Made by a program: the position numbers and the translations under genes
Shown: positions 51,805 through 63,506 of the stretch, piece by piece
Position numbering within the stretch: the stretch's first letter is position 1
How the letters are laid out: each line of letters starts with the position of its first letter
From: Cloacibacillus porcorum
GTDB taxonomy: Bacteria; Synergistota; Synergistia; Synergistales; Synergistaceae
DNA: 64,000 nt
NCBI RefSeq assembly: GCF_001701045.1
Contig: NZ_CP016757.1
Location: 1-64,000, forward strand
Direction: 5' to 3'
Notes under the pieces: generated by a model
What the model saw: the letters and a program-made list of their open reading frames with translations, nothing else
What the model was told of the DNA's origin: nothing
Databases searched by the model: none

Positions 51805-52443
51805 ATGAAAAGAACAAAGAAAGAGGCTCTTGAGACTCGCGCCAACATACTCGAATCGGCGCTTGACATACTCAGCGTAAAAAATTTCGCGAATACCTCC
51901 GTTACGGAGATATCGAAGCGCGCAGGCCTAACCAAGGGGGCGTTTTACTGGCATTTCCGGAATAAGAGCGACCTCCTGCTCCAGCTCGTCGAATCCATTT
52001 GCCAGGATAACGAGGAGAGTTTTAGAAATATCCTGAGCACGCCGCATTTAAGCGGAGAGCTGTGGGGCTATTACAAAAAAGAGTTGGCAAAATTAGAGGA
52101 GGACGCCAGGTACGCGAAGATCCACATGATGATGGCCCGCCGGCAGTACGAGTGGCCCGTCGAGGTCCAGGAAAGAGCGCGGCAGATAATCGTCGACTAC
52201 TTTGAACGCGACAGGCTGGCCGTAGAGCGGTTCGTCGTCCTGGGACAAAAAGAGGGCCGTTTCAAAAAGGACATTCCGACAGGAGATATCGCCGTACTGA
52301 TCAGCTCCATATTCCACGGCCTGTATATGATGCAGCTCGCGGGAAACCTTCCGAAAAGTTTTTCCGAGCATACGGATATCCTCTTTGACACTTTCAACAA
52401 GATATTGACTGCGGATGAGAACGCGGTGCTGCTGCGAAACTGA
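51805..52443 (+). CDS. TetR-family regulator of the RND efflux operon
   Basis: This 212-aa TetR protein has FANTSVTEISKRAGLTKGAF YWHFRNKSDLLLQ as recognition region and the C-terminal ISSIFHGLYMMQLAGNLPKS pattern shared with the divergent TetR paralog. It is the first gene of the efflux operon (adaptor starts 75 bases on), so it probably represses its own operon in response to pump substrates. Confidence 0.92.
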   Translation: MKRTKKEALETRANILESALDILSVKNFANTSVTEISKRAGLTKGAFYWHFRNKSDLLLQLVESICQDNEESFRNILSTPHLSGELWGYYKKELAKLEEDARYAKIHMMMARRQYEWPVEVQERARQIIVDYFERDRLAVERFVVLGQKEGRFKKDIPTGDIAVLISSIFHGLYMMQLAGNLPKSFSEHTDILFDTFNKILTADENAVLLRN

Positions 52444-52517
52444 TAGGGCGAACCATTGCGGTATTTAAAAAGGTATCTGCAAAAGGTACGAAATTCAAAA
52501 GAGAAGGTATATTAAAT

Positions 52518-53747
52518 ATGAGAAATCATGAACCGTACAGCGACATAGAAGTCAAAAGCAAACCGAAATCAAAAAAATGGATAAAAGCTGCGGCGGCCGC
52601 GGCGCTGATCACCGCGGCCGTTTGCTGCTGGTACGCGGCGCCAAGGATGGGCGGCGGCGCTAAAGGCGGGAACGCTGTCGCCGAAGCGCCGAGCGTGACC
52701 GTGGCCGTCGTGAAGAGCGCGGATATCTCAGCGCGGCCGTCGGAGTATGTGGGGCGCGCCGAGGCTATTCAGAGCGTGCAGGTCAAACCGCAGATATCCG
52801 GCGAGATCGCCCGCGTCTATTTTCAAGAGGGTTCCATGGTCAGGGAAGGACAGCCGCTTTTCCAGATAGACCCAGCACGCTATCAGGCGACGGTGGAGCT
52901 CCGCCGCGCGGAGCTTGAAAAGGCCGGGGCCTCGCTCGCCGAGGCCGACAAATATTACCGAAGGGTGACCTCCGCGGACAGCCGCGCCGTCTCTGCCGCG
53001 GAGCGGGACAGCGCCGAGGCGAACCTTCTTCAGTGCCGCGCCGCTCTCTCGCAGGCTAAGGCCAGCCTGCGTCTCGCCGAGATCGACCTCGGCTACTGCC
53101 GTATCACCTCTCCGATCACGGGCAAGATCGGCGCGGCAATTTTCACGAAGGGCAACTATGTGACCCCCGCCTCGGGACCGCTTGCCTCCATCGTCCAGAT
53201 GGACCCTATCCGCGTCTCCTATACGCTGCCGGACCGTGATTACCTGGACCAGCTTGAATATTTTAAAAGTCAGGGCGCGGTTTATAAAACGAAGCTCGTC
53301 CTCAGCAACGGCACGACATTCGGCGCGGCTGGCTCCCGCGATTTTGAAGACAATATTGTGGACCGTCAGACGGGAACGGTGCTTATGCATTTACGCTATA
53401 AGAACGGGGACGGCCGGCTCATTCCCGGCGAAATGGTGCGCGTATTCACGCAGTCTGTAAAGAGCCGCATGGTCCCGGTCATTCCGCAGGCGGCGGTCAT
53501 GGCCGACGCTAAAGGCGACTTCGTATACGTGGTTGAGGCTGACGATACGGTTCGCGACATACGCGTGAAACTTGGCCGAGAATTCGGTATGCAGCGTGAA
53601 GTCGACGCCGGATTGTCGGAAGGGCAGCGTGTCGTCGTCGCGGGGCTGCAGAATATCCGGCCCGGCGTGAAGGTCAAGGTAAACGCTCCGGCTCCGTCCG
53701 GCAAGGCGTCAGATTTGGCCGGTGACAGCCGGAAAAAAGAGGACTAA
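52518..53747 (+). CDS. RND efflux periplasmic adaptor (MexA/AcrA-like)
   Basis: This 409-aa membrane-fusion protein has an N-terminal membrane anchor (about residues 24-45). The lipoyl half-motifs ([20 protein letters not shown] and [20 protein letters not shown]), an alpha-hairpin of ~70 residues and the C-terminal membrane-proximal domain follow. It bridges the inner-membrane pump and outer-membrane channel. It precedes the pump gene by 4 bases. Confidence 0.93.
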   Translation: MRNHEPYSDIEVKSKPKSKKWIKAAAAAALITAAVCCWYAAPRMGGGAKGGNAVAEAPSVTVAVVKSADISARPSEYVGRAEAIQSVQVKPQISGEIARVYFQEGSMVREGQPLFQIDPARYQATVELRRAELEKAGASLAEADKYYRRVTSADSRAVSAAERDSAEANLLQCRAALSQAKASLRLAEIDLGYCRITSPITGKIGAAIFTKGNYVTPASGPLASIVQMDPIRVSYTLPDRDYLDQLEYFKSQGAVYKTKLVLSNGTTFGAAGSRDFEDNIVDRQTGTVLMHLRYKNGDGRLIPGEMVRVFTQSVKSRMVPVIPQAAVMADAKGDFVYVVEADDTVRDIRVKLGREFGMQREVDAGLSEGQRVVVAGLQNIRPGVKVKVNAPAPSGKASDLAGDSRKKED

Positions 53748-53751
53748 GAGG

Positions 53752-56700
53752 ATGTTCTCTAAATTTTTCATCGACCGCCCGCGTTTTGCGATCGTCATCT
53801 GCGTGCTGATGGCGTTCTCGGGCATGATCGCCGCTTTCTCTCTGCCGATCGAACAGTATCCCAACGTCACTCCGCCGCAGATCCAGGTGACCACCACCTA
53901 TCGCGGCGCGGACGCGGTGACGCTGGCCAACACGGTCGGCGCGCCGCTGGAAGAGATGGTCAACGGCGTCGAGGATATGATCTATATGAACTCGAGTTCG
54001 AGCAACAACGGCGAGTATAAGCTGACCGTTACCTTTGCGACGGGCACCGATCCCGATATGGCGCTCGTGCGCGTGCAGAACCGCGTATCGCAGGTAACGC
54101 CGCAGCTGCCTGCCGAAGTCGTCGCGGAGGGCGTCACTGTGGAGACGGCCTTTTCGGACATACTGGCCTTTCTCGCGATCATTTCACCCAACGGGACTCA
54201 CAGCGAGCTTGATCTGTCAAACTACGCCCACGCGAATATCAAAAACGTCCTGAAACGCGTTCCCGGGATGGGCGACGTCCAGGTCTACGGTTCAAAATAC
54301 AGCATCCGCATCTGGCTCGACCCCGTGCGGATCACATCGCTGGGGCTCTCTATCGGCGACGTGGCGGTGGCCATCGAGAGCCAGAACAAACAGGCCTCCA
54401 TCGGCTCCGTCGGCGCGATGCCCAGCGCGACGGACAGCCCCATCGTCTACACCTTGATGACCAAGGGGCGGCTCACGGATATCAAAGATTTTGAAGAGAT
54501 CGTCGTCTCCGTAAACAAAAACGGCGGCGTCGTCAAGCTGCGCGATATATCGAAAATCGAAATAGGCAAGGAGACTTACTCTATCAAGGCTATCGTGAAC
54601 GGCGCGCCCTCTACGATGATATCGCTTTCTCAGGCCGCCGGCTCAAACGCCCTCAACGTTATGAACGGCGCGAAAAAAACGATGGCGGAGATAAAAAGCA
54701 CGCTGCCGGACGACATGGAATTCGTCATTCTGCGCGATTCTACCGACTATGTAAAGGCAACGATCCACGAGATACTGCTGACGCTCATTCTCACCTTCAT
54801 GCTTGTCGTCATCGTCTGCTACCTCTTCCTTCAGGACTGGCGCGTAACGCTCGTCCCCGTGGCGGCCATACCTATCTCTCTGCTGGCTACCTTCGCGGGG
54901 CTCGCGGCTATGGGGTACAGTATCAACATCCTGTCGCTGTTCGGCCTGGTACTTGTGATCGGGACCGTCGTCGACAACGCGATCGTCGTCGTCGAGCGCG
55001 TGCTCTTCGTTATGGACAGGGATGGCTGTTCGCCGGAGGAGGCGACGCTTCAGGCGATGGGCGACGTTACCGGCCCGATGTGTGCGACGACGCTCGTATT
55101 TCTTGCGATATTCGTGCCGGTGGGATTCATGAGCGGGATCACCGGGCAGATATACAAGCAGTTCGCCGTGACGATATCCTTTGCCGTATGCTTCTCGCTC
55201 GTGGTGGCGCTCACGCTGTCGCCGGCGATGTGCGCCCATATACTGCGCAGCGTGAGACCGGCGGAGAGAGGGCCGCTTAAATGGTTCAACATCACGCTCG
55301 CGAAATCCACACGCGGCTATGTCGCGGGCTCCGTCTGGCTTGCGCGGCGCACGCTCGTCACCTTCGGCATTTTCGCGCTGATGATCGCCGGCTGCGGGGT
55401 CCTGGGTAAAACTATGCCCTCATCGTTCATCCCAGACGAGGACCAGGGCGTCGTCTTTTCTACCATACAGCTGCCGGAGGGCTCTCCCCTTACGAGTACG
55501 GAAAGGGTGACCAGCTCCATGGGGGCCGAGGTCTCAAAGCTCGCGGGGGTAGAGAGCGTTTCCAGCATCAACGGAGTCAACATCATGGGAGGTTACGGCG
55601 AAAACGTCGCCTCGCTGCTCGTTCCGCTGAAACATTGGGACGAACGGAAGACAAAAGAGACGCAGCTTTTGACGATAGCCGACGAGATCAAAAAGATAGC
55701 CGCGAAGTATCCCGAAGCCGCGGCGAACATCTTCACGCCGCCGGCGATAATGGGGCTCGGCATGGCCTCCGGCCTTGACTTGAGGCTGCAGTCGCGCGAG
55801 GAAAACGACCCAGAAAAGCTCGCGTCGGTGATGCAGGGGCTTCTCGCCGCGCTGAACCAGGCGCCGGAGTTTCTCTACGCCTTCAGCACCTACTCCGCCG
55901 ACACACCGCACCTATTCCTCAACATCGACCGCCAGAAGGCCGAGATGATGGGCGTTCCGGTAAGCTCCATCTTCTCAACGCTGCAGACCTATTTCGGCGT
56001 CGCGTATATCAACGATATCAACATCGGCACGCAGGTCAATAAGGTCATGCTCCAGTCCGAGTGGAGCTATAGAAACAGCGCGGACAGCATCGGCGGCATC
56101 TTCGTGCGCAACAGCGACGGCGGGCAGACTCCGATGCAGAGCCTGGCCGCGGCGCGCAAAACGCTGGCCCCGCGCACGCTCGACCGCTACAACCTCTTCC
56201 CCAGCGCCGGCATAACGGTCGTTATGAACCCCGGCTATTCGACGGGACAGGGAATAGCGCGCGTGGCGGAAATAGCGAAAGCGGCGCTGCCCCGCGGCTA
56301 CGGCTACGAATGGTCCGGCATGACCTATCAGGAACAGGAATCCGGCAGCAGCGTGGTGGTCGTTCTCGTGATCGCGCTCATCTTCGCCTACCTCTTCCTC
56401 GTCGCACAGTATGAAAGCTGGTCGGTGCCGGTACCGGTAGTTCTCTCGCTGCCGGTGGCCATGTTTGGCGCACTCGCCGGGCTTTGGGTGATGGGGCTTT
56501 CGCTTTCCATTTACGCCCAGCTGGGGATACTGCTGCTGGTGGGTCTCGCCGCGAAGAACGCGATACTTATCGTCGAGTTCGCCAAAGAGCAGCGCGAGGA
56601 ACACGGCCTGCCGCTGATTCAGGCGGCCGCGCGCGCCGCAAGCGAACGTTTCCGCGCCGTCCTCATGACGGCCTTCACCTGCGTCCTCGGCGTGCTTCCC

Positions 56701-56892
56701 ATGCTCTTCGCCTCCGGCGCGGGAGCCGCGAGCCGCAAGGCGGTCGGCACGACGATGTTCTTTGGAATGAACGCAGCCACGATCTTCGGCATCTTCTTCA
56801 TTCCGGCGCTCTACGTATTCTTCCAGAGGATACGCGAAAAGGTGAAGCGGCGTATCAAAGCTATGGATAGGAAAGCGAGGGCGGCACAATGA
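53752..56892 (+). CDS. RND multidrug efflux pump (AcrB/MexB-like)
   Basis: This 1046-aa HAE1-family pump starts [20 protein letters not shown] at 53752, with GAGG just upstream. It is a typical AcrB-size protein with 12 helices and two large periplasmic loops. Family segments include [34 protein letters not shown] with the Asp relay residues in helix 4, and [18 protein letters not shown]. It uses proton flow to export drugs, bile or other amphiphiles. It overlaps the outer-membrane gene by 4 bases. Confidence 0.96.
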   Translation: MFSKFFIDRPRFAIVICVLMAFSGMIAAFSLPIEQYPNVTPPQIQVTTTYRGADAVTLANTVGAPLEEMVNGVEDMIYMNSSSSNNGEYKLTVTFATGTDPDMALVRVQNRVSQVTPQLPAEVVAEGVTVETAFSDILAFLAIISPNGTHSELDLSNYAHANIKNVLKRVPGMGDVQVYGSKYSIRIWLDPVRITSLGLSIGDVAVAIESQNKQASIGSVGAMPSATDSPIVYTLMTKGRLTDIKDFEEIVVSVNKNGGVVKLRDISKIEIGKETYSIKAIVNGAPSTMISLSQAAGSNALNVMNGAKKTMAEIKSTLPDDMEFVILRDSTDYVKATIHEILLTLILTFMLVVIVCYLFLQDWRVTLVPVAAIPISLLATFAGLAAMGYSINILSLFGLVLVIGTVVDNAIVVVERVLFVMDRDGCSPEEATLQAMGDVTGPMCATTLVFLAIFVPVGFMSGITGQIYKQFAVTISFAVCFSLVVALTLSPAMCAHILRSVRPAERGPLKWFNITLAKSTRGYVAGSVWLARRTLVTFGIFALMIAGCGVLGKTMPSSFIPDEDQGVVFSTIQLPEGSPLTSTERVTSSMGAEVSKLAGVESVSSINGVNIMGGYGENVASLLVPLKHWDERKTKETQLLTIADEIKKIAAKYPEAAANIFTPPAIMGLGMASGLDLRLQSREENDPEKLASVMQGLLAALNQAPEFLYAFSTYSADTPHLFLNIDRQKAEMMGVPVSSIFSTLQTYFGVAYINDINIGTQVNKVMLQSEWSYRNSADSIGGIFVRNSDGGQTPMQSLAAARKTLAPRTLDRYNLFPSAGITVVMNPGYSTGQGIARVAEIAKAALPRGYGYEWSGMTYQEQESGSSVVVVLVIALIFAYLFLVAQYESWSVPVPVVLSLPVAMFGALAGLWVMGLSLSIYAQLGILLLVGLAAKNAILIVEFAKEQREEHGLPLIQAAARAASERFRAVLMTAFTCVLGVLPMLFASGAGAASRKAVGTTMFFGMNAATIFGIFFIPALYVFFQRIREKVKRRIKAMDRKARAAQ

Positions 56893-58394
56893 GAATGATA
56901 AATATTCTTCGCGGATGCACGGCGGCCGTCACAATAACGGCGTTTGCGGCCTCAGCGATAAATGCCGCCCCGAAGGCCGGGGCCGTTTTGCCCGCCGCCG
57001 ACAGGCAACTCGCAGAGAACGCGTGGACGGAGCTCGCGCGGGCATACCCCGTGGCGGCGGCATCCTCCGATACGTCCGAGGCGCTCACGCCGGAGAGGCT
57101 CGCAAGCTGGTGGGATGCCTTCGGCGACCCTATAATGACCTCGCTGATAAAAAAGTCGCTTGAGAAAAACAGAGATCTCGCCGCCGCGAGAGCCGGAGTG
57201 ACGGAAGCGCGTGCCGCGCTCGGCGTAAGCCAGGCGGCGCTCCTGCCGTGGCTCGACACGACAAATTTCTGGAACAGCAGCCGCACGCCCGTCGACGCCG
57301 GAGGCACGGGCGGCGGCGGCAACCTCTATCGCCTCGGTGTCGACGCTTCGTGGGAGATAGACGTCTTCGGCGGCCGGCGCGAGAAGGTCAAAGCACAGCG
57401 GGCGACGCTTGAGGCGCAGTACGCGGCGCTATACTCGACGTGGACCTCGCTTGCCTCGGAGGTCGCGATAAACTACATCTCGCTGCGCACGCTGCAGGAG
57501 CGCCTGGATATCGCGAATTACAACCTCGGGCTGCAAAACGACACCGTTGAGATACAGCTGTCGAAAACAAACTCCGGCCTTACCGATTCCCTCACTCTGA
57601 AACAGGCGCAGTACACGATGGAACAGACAAAAGCCATGATCCCGAACATCGAAGCCGCGCTCGAACAGGCCAAAAACGCGCTCGCCATCCTCACGGGCGA
57701 ACTTCCGGGGACGCTGGAAGCGGAACTTTCTGTGAAAGGCCCTATCCCCGTTCTTGAAAACAGGGAATATATCGGCATCCCGGCAAACGCCATCCGCCAG
57801 CGCCCTGACATCCGCCGAGCGGAACGGCTCCTTGCCGCGCAGCTCGCGCGCAAAAAGTCCGCGCAGGCCGACCTGTGGCCCAAATTTTATTTGACGGGCT
57901 CGATCGGCACCGAAGCCGGCGGCTGGGGAAGCCTATTTGAAGGCCCCGCCAAACTTTACGGCTTCATGCCGCAGATAAGCTGGCCCATCTTCCACGCCGG
58001 CGCGATCAGGAACAACATAAAGGTGCAGGGCGCCGTCGCTGAGCAACTACTCAACAGCTATGAACAGACCGTACTCACGGCAGTTGGCGAAGTGAGGAAC
58101 GCTCTCTCCGCCAACGTGCGGGAATATGAGAGAAACGGTTCGCTTAAACGTGGCATGGAAGCGGCCCAGACGGCGCTTGATGTGGCAAACGACAAATACG
58201 CGAACGGCCTCGTTGATTTCACAAACGTGATTAACGCGCAGCGTTCACTGACAGAGCTCTCCGAAGAATACACGATAAGCAGAGGCCAAATATCCACAAA
58301 CGCCGTCCAGCTATTCAAAGCGCTCGGAGGCGGCTGGCAGCCGCTGGACGAGGCGGAAAAAGAGATGGCCGCGGCAGGCTCAAAGAAGAACTAA
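56889..58394 (+). CDS. Outer-membrane efflux protein (TolC/NodT-like)
   Basis: This 501-aa outer-membrane factor has a signal peptide (to about AINAAP) and two TolC-like repeats. Typical NodT motifs are [40 protein letters not shown] and [16 protein letters not shown]. No lipoprotein Cys box is evident. It completes the tripartite pump TetR-adaptor-pump-OMP. Confidence 0.93.
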   Translation: MRMINILRGCTAAVTITAFAASAINAAPKAGAVLPAADRQLAENAWTELARAYPVAAASSDTSEALTPERLASWWDAFGDPIMTSLIKKSLEKNRDLAAARAGVTEARAALGVSQAALLPWLDTTNFWNSSRTPVDAGGTGGGGNLYRLGVDASWEIDVFGGRREKVKAQRATLEAQYAALYSTWTSLASEVAINYISLRTLQERLDIANYNLGLQNDTVEIQLSKTNSGLTDSLTLKQAQYTMEQTKAMIPNIEAALEQAKNALAILTGELPGTLEAELSVKGPIPVLENREYIGIPANAIRQRPDIRRAERLLAAQLARKKSAQADLWPKFYLTGSIGTEAGGWGSLFEGPAKLYGFMPQISWPIFHAGAIRNNIKVQGAVAEQLLNSYEQTVLTAVGEVRNALSANVREYERNGSLKRGMEAAQTALDVANDKYANGLVDFTNVINAQRSLTELSEEYTISRGQISTNAVQLFKALGGGWQPLDEAEKEMAAAGSKKN

Positions 58395-58465
58395 AGGCTG
58401 TATATAAACTGTTCCCGTCCTGTCTAAGCGGTGCGGGTGAATAAAAATGGAAAGGTTGGAATGAT

Positions 58466-59176
58466 ATGGAAAAAAAGTCTCGCATTTTTCTTATCGGTGC
58501 CGGCGACCACGCGAAGGTCGTTCTTTCAGCGCTAGTGACGTGCGGTTTCGAATGCAGAGGGATTTACGACGATAACCCGGAACTGTGGGGGCAAACGCTC
58601 TGGTGTCTGCCAATTTACGGGCCCGTCTCCAAAATGCCCGATACCGCCGAGACAATGGCGGTTATCGCGATCGGAGATAACAGTGTGCGCCGTGTTATTT
58701 GTGAGAAGTTTAAAAATGTCTGCTGGCCTGTCATCGTTCACCCGAAAAGTGTTGTTGACAGCTCCGTGCGTATCGGTGAGGGTACGATCGTCATGGCTGG
58801 CTGCATAATAGAATCTGACGCGGCAATAGGCCGCCACAGCATCGTCAATTCGGGCTGCTACATCGGCCACGATACGAAGGTTGGCGATTACTGCCACGCG
58901 GCTCCAAGAAGTGCCGCCGGCGATAACGTGACGCTTGCGGACGGCGTTTTTCTCGGCATTGGTTCTCTCGTCCGCCCTTACGCGGCGATCGCCGAAAATG
59001 CTACCGTCGGCGCAGGCAGCACCGTCATAAAAGATATTGGCCCAGGAGGTACCTGGGTAGGCAGTCCCGCCCGAAGGATACCGTCCCCTGCGCGGATGCG
59101 CTATGCCGGACGTGCGAGTATCACCGGAACGGAGTTGACGGGCGGCTGTGATGACGGTCAGGCGTCTTCAGAATAG
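58466..59176 (+). CDS. NeuD/PglD-like sugar O/N-acetyltransferase
   Basis: This is a 236-aa protein with an N-terminal nucleotide-sugar-binding-like fold (RIFLIGAGDHAKVVLSALVT) and a C-terminal left-handed beta-helix of hexapeptide repeats (GEGTIVMAGCIIESDAAIGR). The catalytic His candidate is in NSGCYIGHDTKVG. The family acetylates amino-sugars for surface polysaccharides. No other glycan genes are adjacent, so it is orphaned here. It ends convergent with mobA. Confidence 0.9.
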   Translation: MEKKSRIFLIGAGDHAKVVLSALVTCGFECRGIYDDNPELWGQTLWCLPIYGPVSKMPDTAETMAVIAIGDNSVRRVICEKFKNVCWPVIVHPKSVVDSSVRIGEGTIVMAGCIIESDAAIGRHSIVNSGCYIGHDTKVGDYCHAAPRSAAGDNVTLADGVFLGIGSLVRPYAAIAENATVGAGSTVIKDIGPGGTWVGSPARRIPSPARMRYAGRASITGTELTGGCDDGQASSE

Positions 59177-59194
59177 GCCGCCAATATTTCGCCG

Positions 59195-59821
59195 TTATGA
59201 GCGCATAATCATCGACAGATCGCCGGGGGTGTTGAGATTTGTAAAGGATTTTTTGTAGCCGGGAGAGAGGCGCGAGAGCGCCTCTTCGTTCAGGATGGTG
59301 AGACGCGATTCGCGGTAGAAGGCCTTTATCCGTCCGCCCTGCGCGAGCGCCGCTTCGGCGCGGGGCAGGCAGCGGCGGCTGTAGAAGGCGTGCAGCGGCT
59401 CAAGCCAGCCGCCGATCTCCGCCGTCACCACGTCGGTCTCTTCCGCGCGGAGGGCCGCCATGCCGCGCAGCACCGCTTCGTCCGCGAAGGGCATGTCGCA
59501 GCCGAGCAGGAGGCCCCACTCGCCGTTCATCGCCGCAAGCCCCCGGCAGAGTCCCTCAAGGGGGCCGCGCCCTTCGGCGCGGTCCTCCGTTATGCGGACG
59601 TTCCACCTGTCAAGCAGCGGTCCCAATCTCTCCCGCGCCTCCCGCGCGCCGCCCTTTGCCGCGAGCAGCAGCGTTTCGTCAAAGAGCGGCGAGAGGCGCG
59701 TCAGGATCTGCCCGAGCAGCGGCGCGCCGCCGAGTTCGAGATATAGTTTATTTTTTCCCCACATGCGGCTGCCAAGCCCTCCGGCGAGCAGCAGGAGCGA
59801 GCCTCCAATGGCGCGGGTCAC
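59195..59821 (-). CDS. mobA: Molybdenum cofactor guanylyltransferase MobA
   Basis: This 208-aa enzyme converts Mo-molybdopterin to the guanine dinucleotide form used by formate dehydrogenase. The nucleotide-binding motif LLAGGLGSRMWGKNKLYLEL and GCDMPFADEAVLRG are diagnostic. The TCCCGG terminus and length fit. It begins 4 bases after fdhA in the same direction, so the enzyme and its cofactor-maturation gene are co-expressed. Confidence 0.9.
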   Translation of the reverse strand: MTRAIGGSLLLLAGGLGSRMWGKNKLYLELGGAPLLGQILTRLSPLFDETLLLAAKGGAREARERLGPLLDRWNVRITEDRAEGRGPLEGLCRGLAAMNGEWGLLLGCDMPFADEAVLRGMAALRAEETDVVTAEIGGWLEPLHAFYSRRCLPRAEAALAQGGRIKAFYRESRLTILNEEALSRLSPGYKKSFTNLNTPGDLSMIMRS

Positions 59822-59825
59822 GGCG

Positions 59826-62513
59826 CTATCCCTTGGAGAGCCTCACGGCGCTCACCTTGAAGCCGGGCGTCTCGGAGGTCGGGTCCCAGACCGCCGCCGT
59901 CAGCAGGTTGGCCGGGGCCTCGGCGAAGTGGAACGGCAGAAAGACCATTCCCGGAGCCACCTTTTCCGTGATCCGCGCGCGCCCCGAGACGGAGCCGCGC
60001 CTGGAGGTCACGGTGAGCGTCTCCCCCTCGGCCAGCGCGAGGTTTTTCGCGTCCGCGGGGTTGATTTCTATGTAGAGCTCTTTAAGATGCCGTCCGGGCG
60101 CGCCGCGTCTCGTCATGCTTCCGGAATGGTAGTGGAACAGGCTGCGCCCCGTCGTGGCGATAAAGGGGTATTCGCCGTCGGGCCATTCGTGCGGCGCGCT
60201 CCATTCGCAGGGCGAGAAGATGGCTTTGCCGCCGGCGCGCGCGAATTTTTCTTTATGCAGGACCGGCGTTCCCGGATGGTTTTCATCAGGGCAGGGCCAC
60301 TGCAGATATCCCCTCTCAAGCCGTTCGTAGTTCATGCCCGCGTAGGCGGGGTTGGCCTTCCGTATCTCTTCAAAGATGTCTTTGGCGCTGTCGAAGCGCC
60401 ACTGGTGTCCGAAGCGCTTTGCGAGTTCAACGAAGGTGCGCCAGTCGTCGCGCGCCCCGCCTGGCGGATCGCAGGCTTTGCGCAGCAGCTGCACGGCGCG
60501 CGTCGTGTTGGTGCAGGTCCCCTCTTTTTCAGGCCAGCAGGCGGCCGGCAGCACAACGTCCGCGAGCCGCGCCGTCTCGGTGAGGAAGATGTCCTGCACG
60601 GCGAGGAAGTCTAAGTTTCCTAGGGTGTGAACGGCGTGGCCGGTGTCGGCGTCGGTGACGGCGGGGTTTTCACCCATGATGAAGAGCGCCCCGATATCGC
60701 CCTTCGCCGCCGCCTCCATCATTGCCGCGACGGTGAGTCCGGCCTTTTCCGGCGGGGCGCATCCCCAAAGGGCGCGTGTCTTTTCCGCGGCGGCCCCGGT
60801 GTTCACCTTGAGGTATCCAGGCAGCGTAGCGGGAAGGCATCCCATGTCGCAGGCTCCCTGCACGTTGTTTTGGCCGCGCAGCGGGTTTACCCCGGTGCCG
60901 GGCCGTCCGAGGTTGCCGCAGAGCAGCGCGAGGCTGCAGAGGCTGCGCACGTTGTTCGTCCCCGTGACATGCTGCGTGATGCCCATCGTGTAGAAGATTG
61001 CGGCGTTTTTCGCGCCGCCGTAGAGGCGCGCCGCCCTGACTATCGTCTCCGCCGGCACGCCGGTTATCTCTTCGGCGTATTCGGGGGTGTATCTCTGAAC
61101 GAGGGCCTTGAGCGCCTCGAAGCCCTCGACGCGCTCTCTGACGAAGGCTTCGTCGTGAAGCCCTTCCTTTAATATAACGTGCATCATCGCGTTGACCAGC
61201 GCGACGTCGGAGCCGCTCCTCTGGCGCACCGACGCGTCGGCGTACCGGTGCAGCTCGATGAGGCGCGGGTCGCAGACGATAAGCTTGGCCCCCGCGCGCA
61301 CGCGTTCTTTGATCATCGCGCCGATGACCGGGTGGGCCTCCGTCGTGTTGGAGCCGATCACCATGATTGTATCGGCATGTTTGATCGATTCATAGTCGTT
61401 TGTCATCGCGCCGCTTCCGAGGGTCTCGCCGAGACCCGCCACCGTAGCGGAGTGTCAGAGGTGGGCGCAGTGGTCGACGTTGTTGGTGGACATCACCTCG
61501 CGCGCGAAGCGCTGCATGAGATAGTTTTCCTCGTTCGTACAGCGGGCTGAGGTGAAGAAGCCGGCGCGTCCCATGTTGCGGCGAAGTCCCGCCGCCACCG
61601 TGTCGAGCGCCTCATCCCAGGAGGCGGCGCGAAATTCTCCGTTTTCTTTTATCAGCGGCGTCGTCAGGCGGTCGGGGCTGTTCACGAACTCCCATCCGAA
61701 GCGTCCCTTGACGCAGCTTCTGCCCTGGTTGAGAGAGTCCGTGTCGGTGTGGTCGGTGGTGACGTTTGTCACCCTGCCCTGCCGGTTTACCTCGACGACG
61801 ACGGAGCAGCCGACGCCGCAGTAGGGGCAGACCGTCTTTACGCGTTTTATATCGGCGGCGAGGCCGCCGCCGAGCGCCGGCCTCTCGGCGAGGGCTCCGA
61901 CGGGGCAGACGGCGACGCACTGGCCGCAGAATTTACAGTCGGAGGACTCGATGCCGAAATCCGCGGGGCGCTGTATCACCGTCTTGATGCCGCGGTTCAG
62001 AAAGTCGATAGCGCTGTATTGCGCGTGGCTCTCGCAGACGCGCACGCAGCGGCCGCAGAGCACACATTTGTCGGTATCGCGGATGAAGAATTGATTTGAT
62101 TCGTCGACGGGATGCGGCGTCGGCGAACGGTCCGCGCGCCCGGGGAAGGAATCTCTTTTGATCCCGAGATTATAGACGAGCCTCTGCAGCTCACAGCGGC
62201 CGTTCGCGTGGCAGTAAAGGCATTCGAACGGATGGCGCAGCAGCATCAATTCCACGATGGCGCGGCGCGTATCGCGGATAAGAGGGCTCTCCGTGGTGAT
62301 TTCCATGCCCTCCGAAATGGGGGTCGTGCAGGCCGGAAGGAGTTTGGAAAAGCCCTTCGCCTCTACCAGGCAGATACGGCAGCCGCCGAATGTCTCAAGC
62401 GCCGGATGGTAACAGAGCGTCGGGATCGTTATCCCGGCGCGCGCCGCCGCCTCTAATATTGTCATTTCCGGCTCAAAGGAGACCCTTTTGCCGTTTATTA
62501 CCGCCTCCGGCAT
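59826..62513 (-). CDS. fdhA: Formate dehydrogenase alpha subunit (selenoprotein, UGA = Sec)
   Basis: This 895-aa subunit has an in-frame TGA at 61457-61455 (codon 353) in the family-diagnostic context VDHCAHL-U-HSATVAGLGET, where formate dehydrogenases have Sec or Cys. The N-terminal ~220 residues are NuoG-like, with a 2Fe-2S ligand set (CRICLVEAKG), a His-Cys ligand cluster (HPFECLYCHANGRC) and two 4Fe-4S motifs (CVLCGRCVRVCE, CKFCGQCVAVCPVGAL). The MopB region follows: KTVCPYCGVGCSV, then the bis-MGD domains. A SECIS-like hairpin lies 16 bases after the UGA. mobA follows after 4 bases. It is divergent from the Hnd-type operon. Confidence 0.93.
61422..61438 (-). promoter_or_regulatory. Candidate bacterial SECIS hairpin of fdhA
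   Basis: On the minus strand GGGTCTC-GGC-GAGACCC is a perfect 7-bp stem with a GGC loop, starting 17 bases after the UGA. It shares its loop sequence with the grdB hairpin. Confidence 0.7.
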
Positions 62514-62556
62514 TTATAAATTCCTCCTACGGCGTCATTTTTTATATTTGGTGGCC

Positions 62557-62562
62557 ATTATA
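62557..62562 (-). promoter_or_regulatory. -10-like element of fdhA
   Basis: On the minus strand TATAAT occurs about 45 bases before the fdhA ATG. The -35 (about TTTATT) is poor, so assignment is tentative. TAGGAGGA gives the ribosome-binding site. Confidence 0.4.
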
Positions 62563-62796
62563 CGTTTTTATTGATTTTTAATAAAGAGAAAGAATACTCT
62601 CACCGTATGGATCATATATTTGAATTTGGCGCAGATTTGTTAAACGAAGCGAAAAAAACCTAAAAATTCTGTGTTTGACGGTAAGAAAAAACGGAATTTT
62701 CGGAAATACAAGGTGTTTTTATGACATAAATCGTGAACAAAAATGGACAAAAAAGCATAAATATAATTTTATTTGTCTGAAAAAAGAGATTTTCGG

Positions 62797-62826
62797 TTGC
62801 AGTTATTCTCATAGAGGGGCTATAAT
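62797..62826 (+). promoter_or_regulatory. Promoter candidate of the Hnd-type operon
   Basis: TTGCAG (62797-62802) and TATAAT (62821-62826) are 18 bases apart. They imply a leader of about 175 bases before the first gene. The rest of the 62563-62796 spacer is AT-rich with no other feature. Confidence 0.55.
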
Positions 62827-63009
62827 AAACATGCTTTGTGTACTTTTTCGCAAGTGCTGTCTCGCACAGTACGTCTGCCAATATAGAGTGTCTCATTACG
62901 AGCGTTTTTGAGGCGTGCGGATTACCTGTAACTTTTCTATTGGGGTTACATCTTCATCTTTTCAGGCGGGAGGGCCTGAGAAGGAGACAACTTAAGGAGG
63001 GTGCGTTTT

Positions 63010-63486
63010 ATGGTGGAGAAAGCGTCGGAAAAGCAGTGGGAGCAGCTTGCTGAGCTCCTCGGCAAATACCGCGGCACTAAGGGAAGCGTCATTCCCGTGC
63101 TTCAACAGGCACAGGAAATCTTCGGCTATCTGCCGAAAGAGGTCCTGATCGAAATCAGTAATCAGCTTGATGTCCCCGTCAGCCAGATATTCGGCGTGGT
63201 GACATTCTATGCTCAGTTCCATCTTGAGCCGCGCGGAAAGAACATCGTCAGATCATGTCAGGGTACGGCCTGCCATGTTCGCGGAGCGAAGGGCGTTCTC
63301 AACGCCATCCGCGAAAAGCTCGGCCTCAAAGAGGGCCAGGTCACAACCCCCGACCTCAAGTTCACGCTTGAGACGGTGGCCTGCATCGGCGCATGCGGCC
63401 TCGCCCCGGTGTTCATGGTCAACGACGAGACGCACGGCAGACTTACGCCCGAGTCGGTCGGTCCGATACTGGACAAGTACGCTTAG
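63010..63486 (+). CDS. hndA: NADH/ferredoxin module 2Fe-2S subunit (NuoE/HndA-like)
   Basis: This is a 158-aa thioredoxin-fold 2Fe-2S protein. The cysteine ligands are in SCQGTACHVRGAKGVL and VACIGACGLAPVFMV. Its N-terminal helical part (LAELLGKYRGTKGSVIPVLQ) is family-typical. It is the small subunit of NAD-linked formate dehydrogenase or electron-bifurcating hydrogenase complexes. The ATG at 63010 is chosen for AAGGAGG 9 bases upstream. Confidence 0.92.
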   Translation: MVEKASEKQWEQLAELLGKYRGTKGSVIPVLQQAQEIFGYLPKEVLIEISNQLDVPVSQIFGVVTFYAQFHLEPRGKNIVRSCQGTACHVRGAKGVLNAIREKLGLKEGQVTTPDLKFTLETVACIGACGLAPVFMVNDETHGRLTPESVGPILDKYA

Positions 63487-63506
63487 GAATAAGGGAGGAA
63501 CTTTAA

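Noticed and set aside
59460-60614. 384-aa plus-strand frame over mobA and fdhA
   Set aside because: Antisense shadow; composition is Arg/Ser/Ala-rich and no motif is seen.
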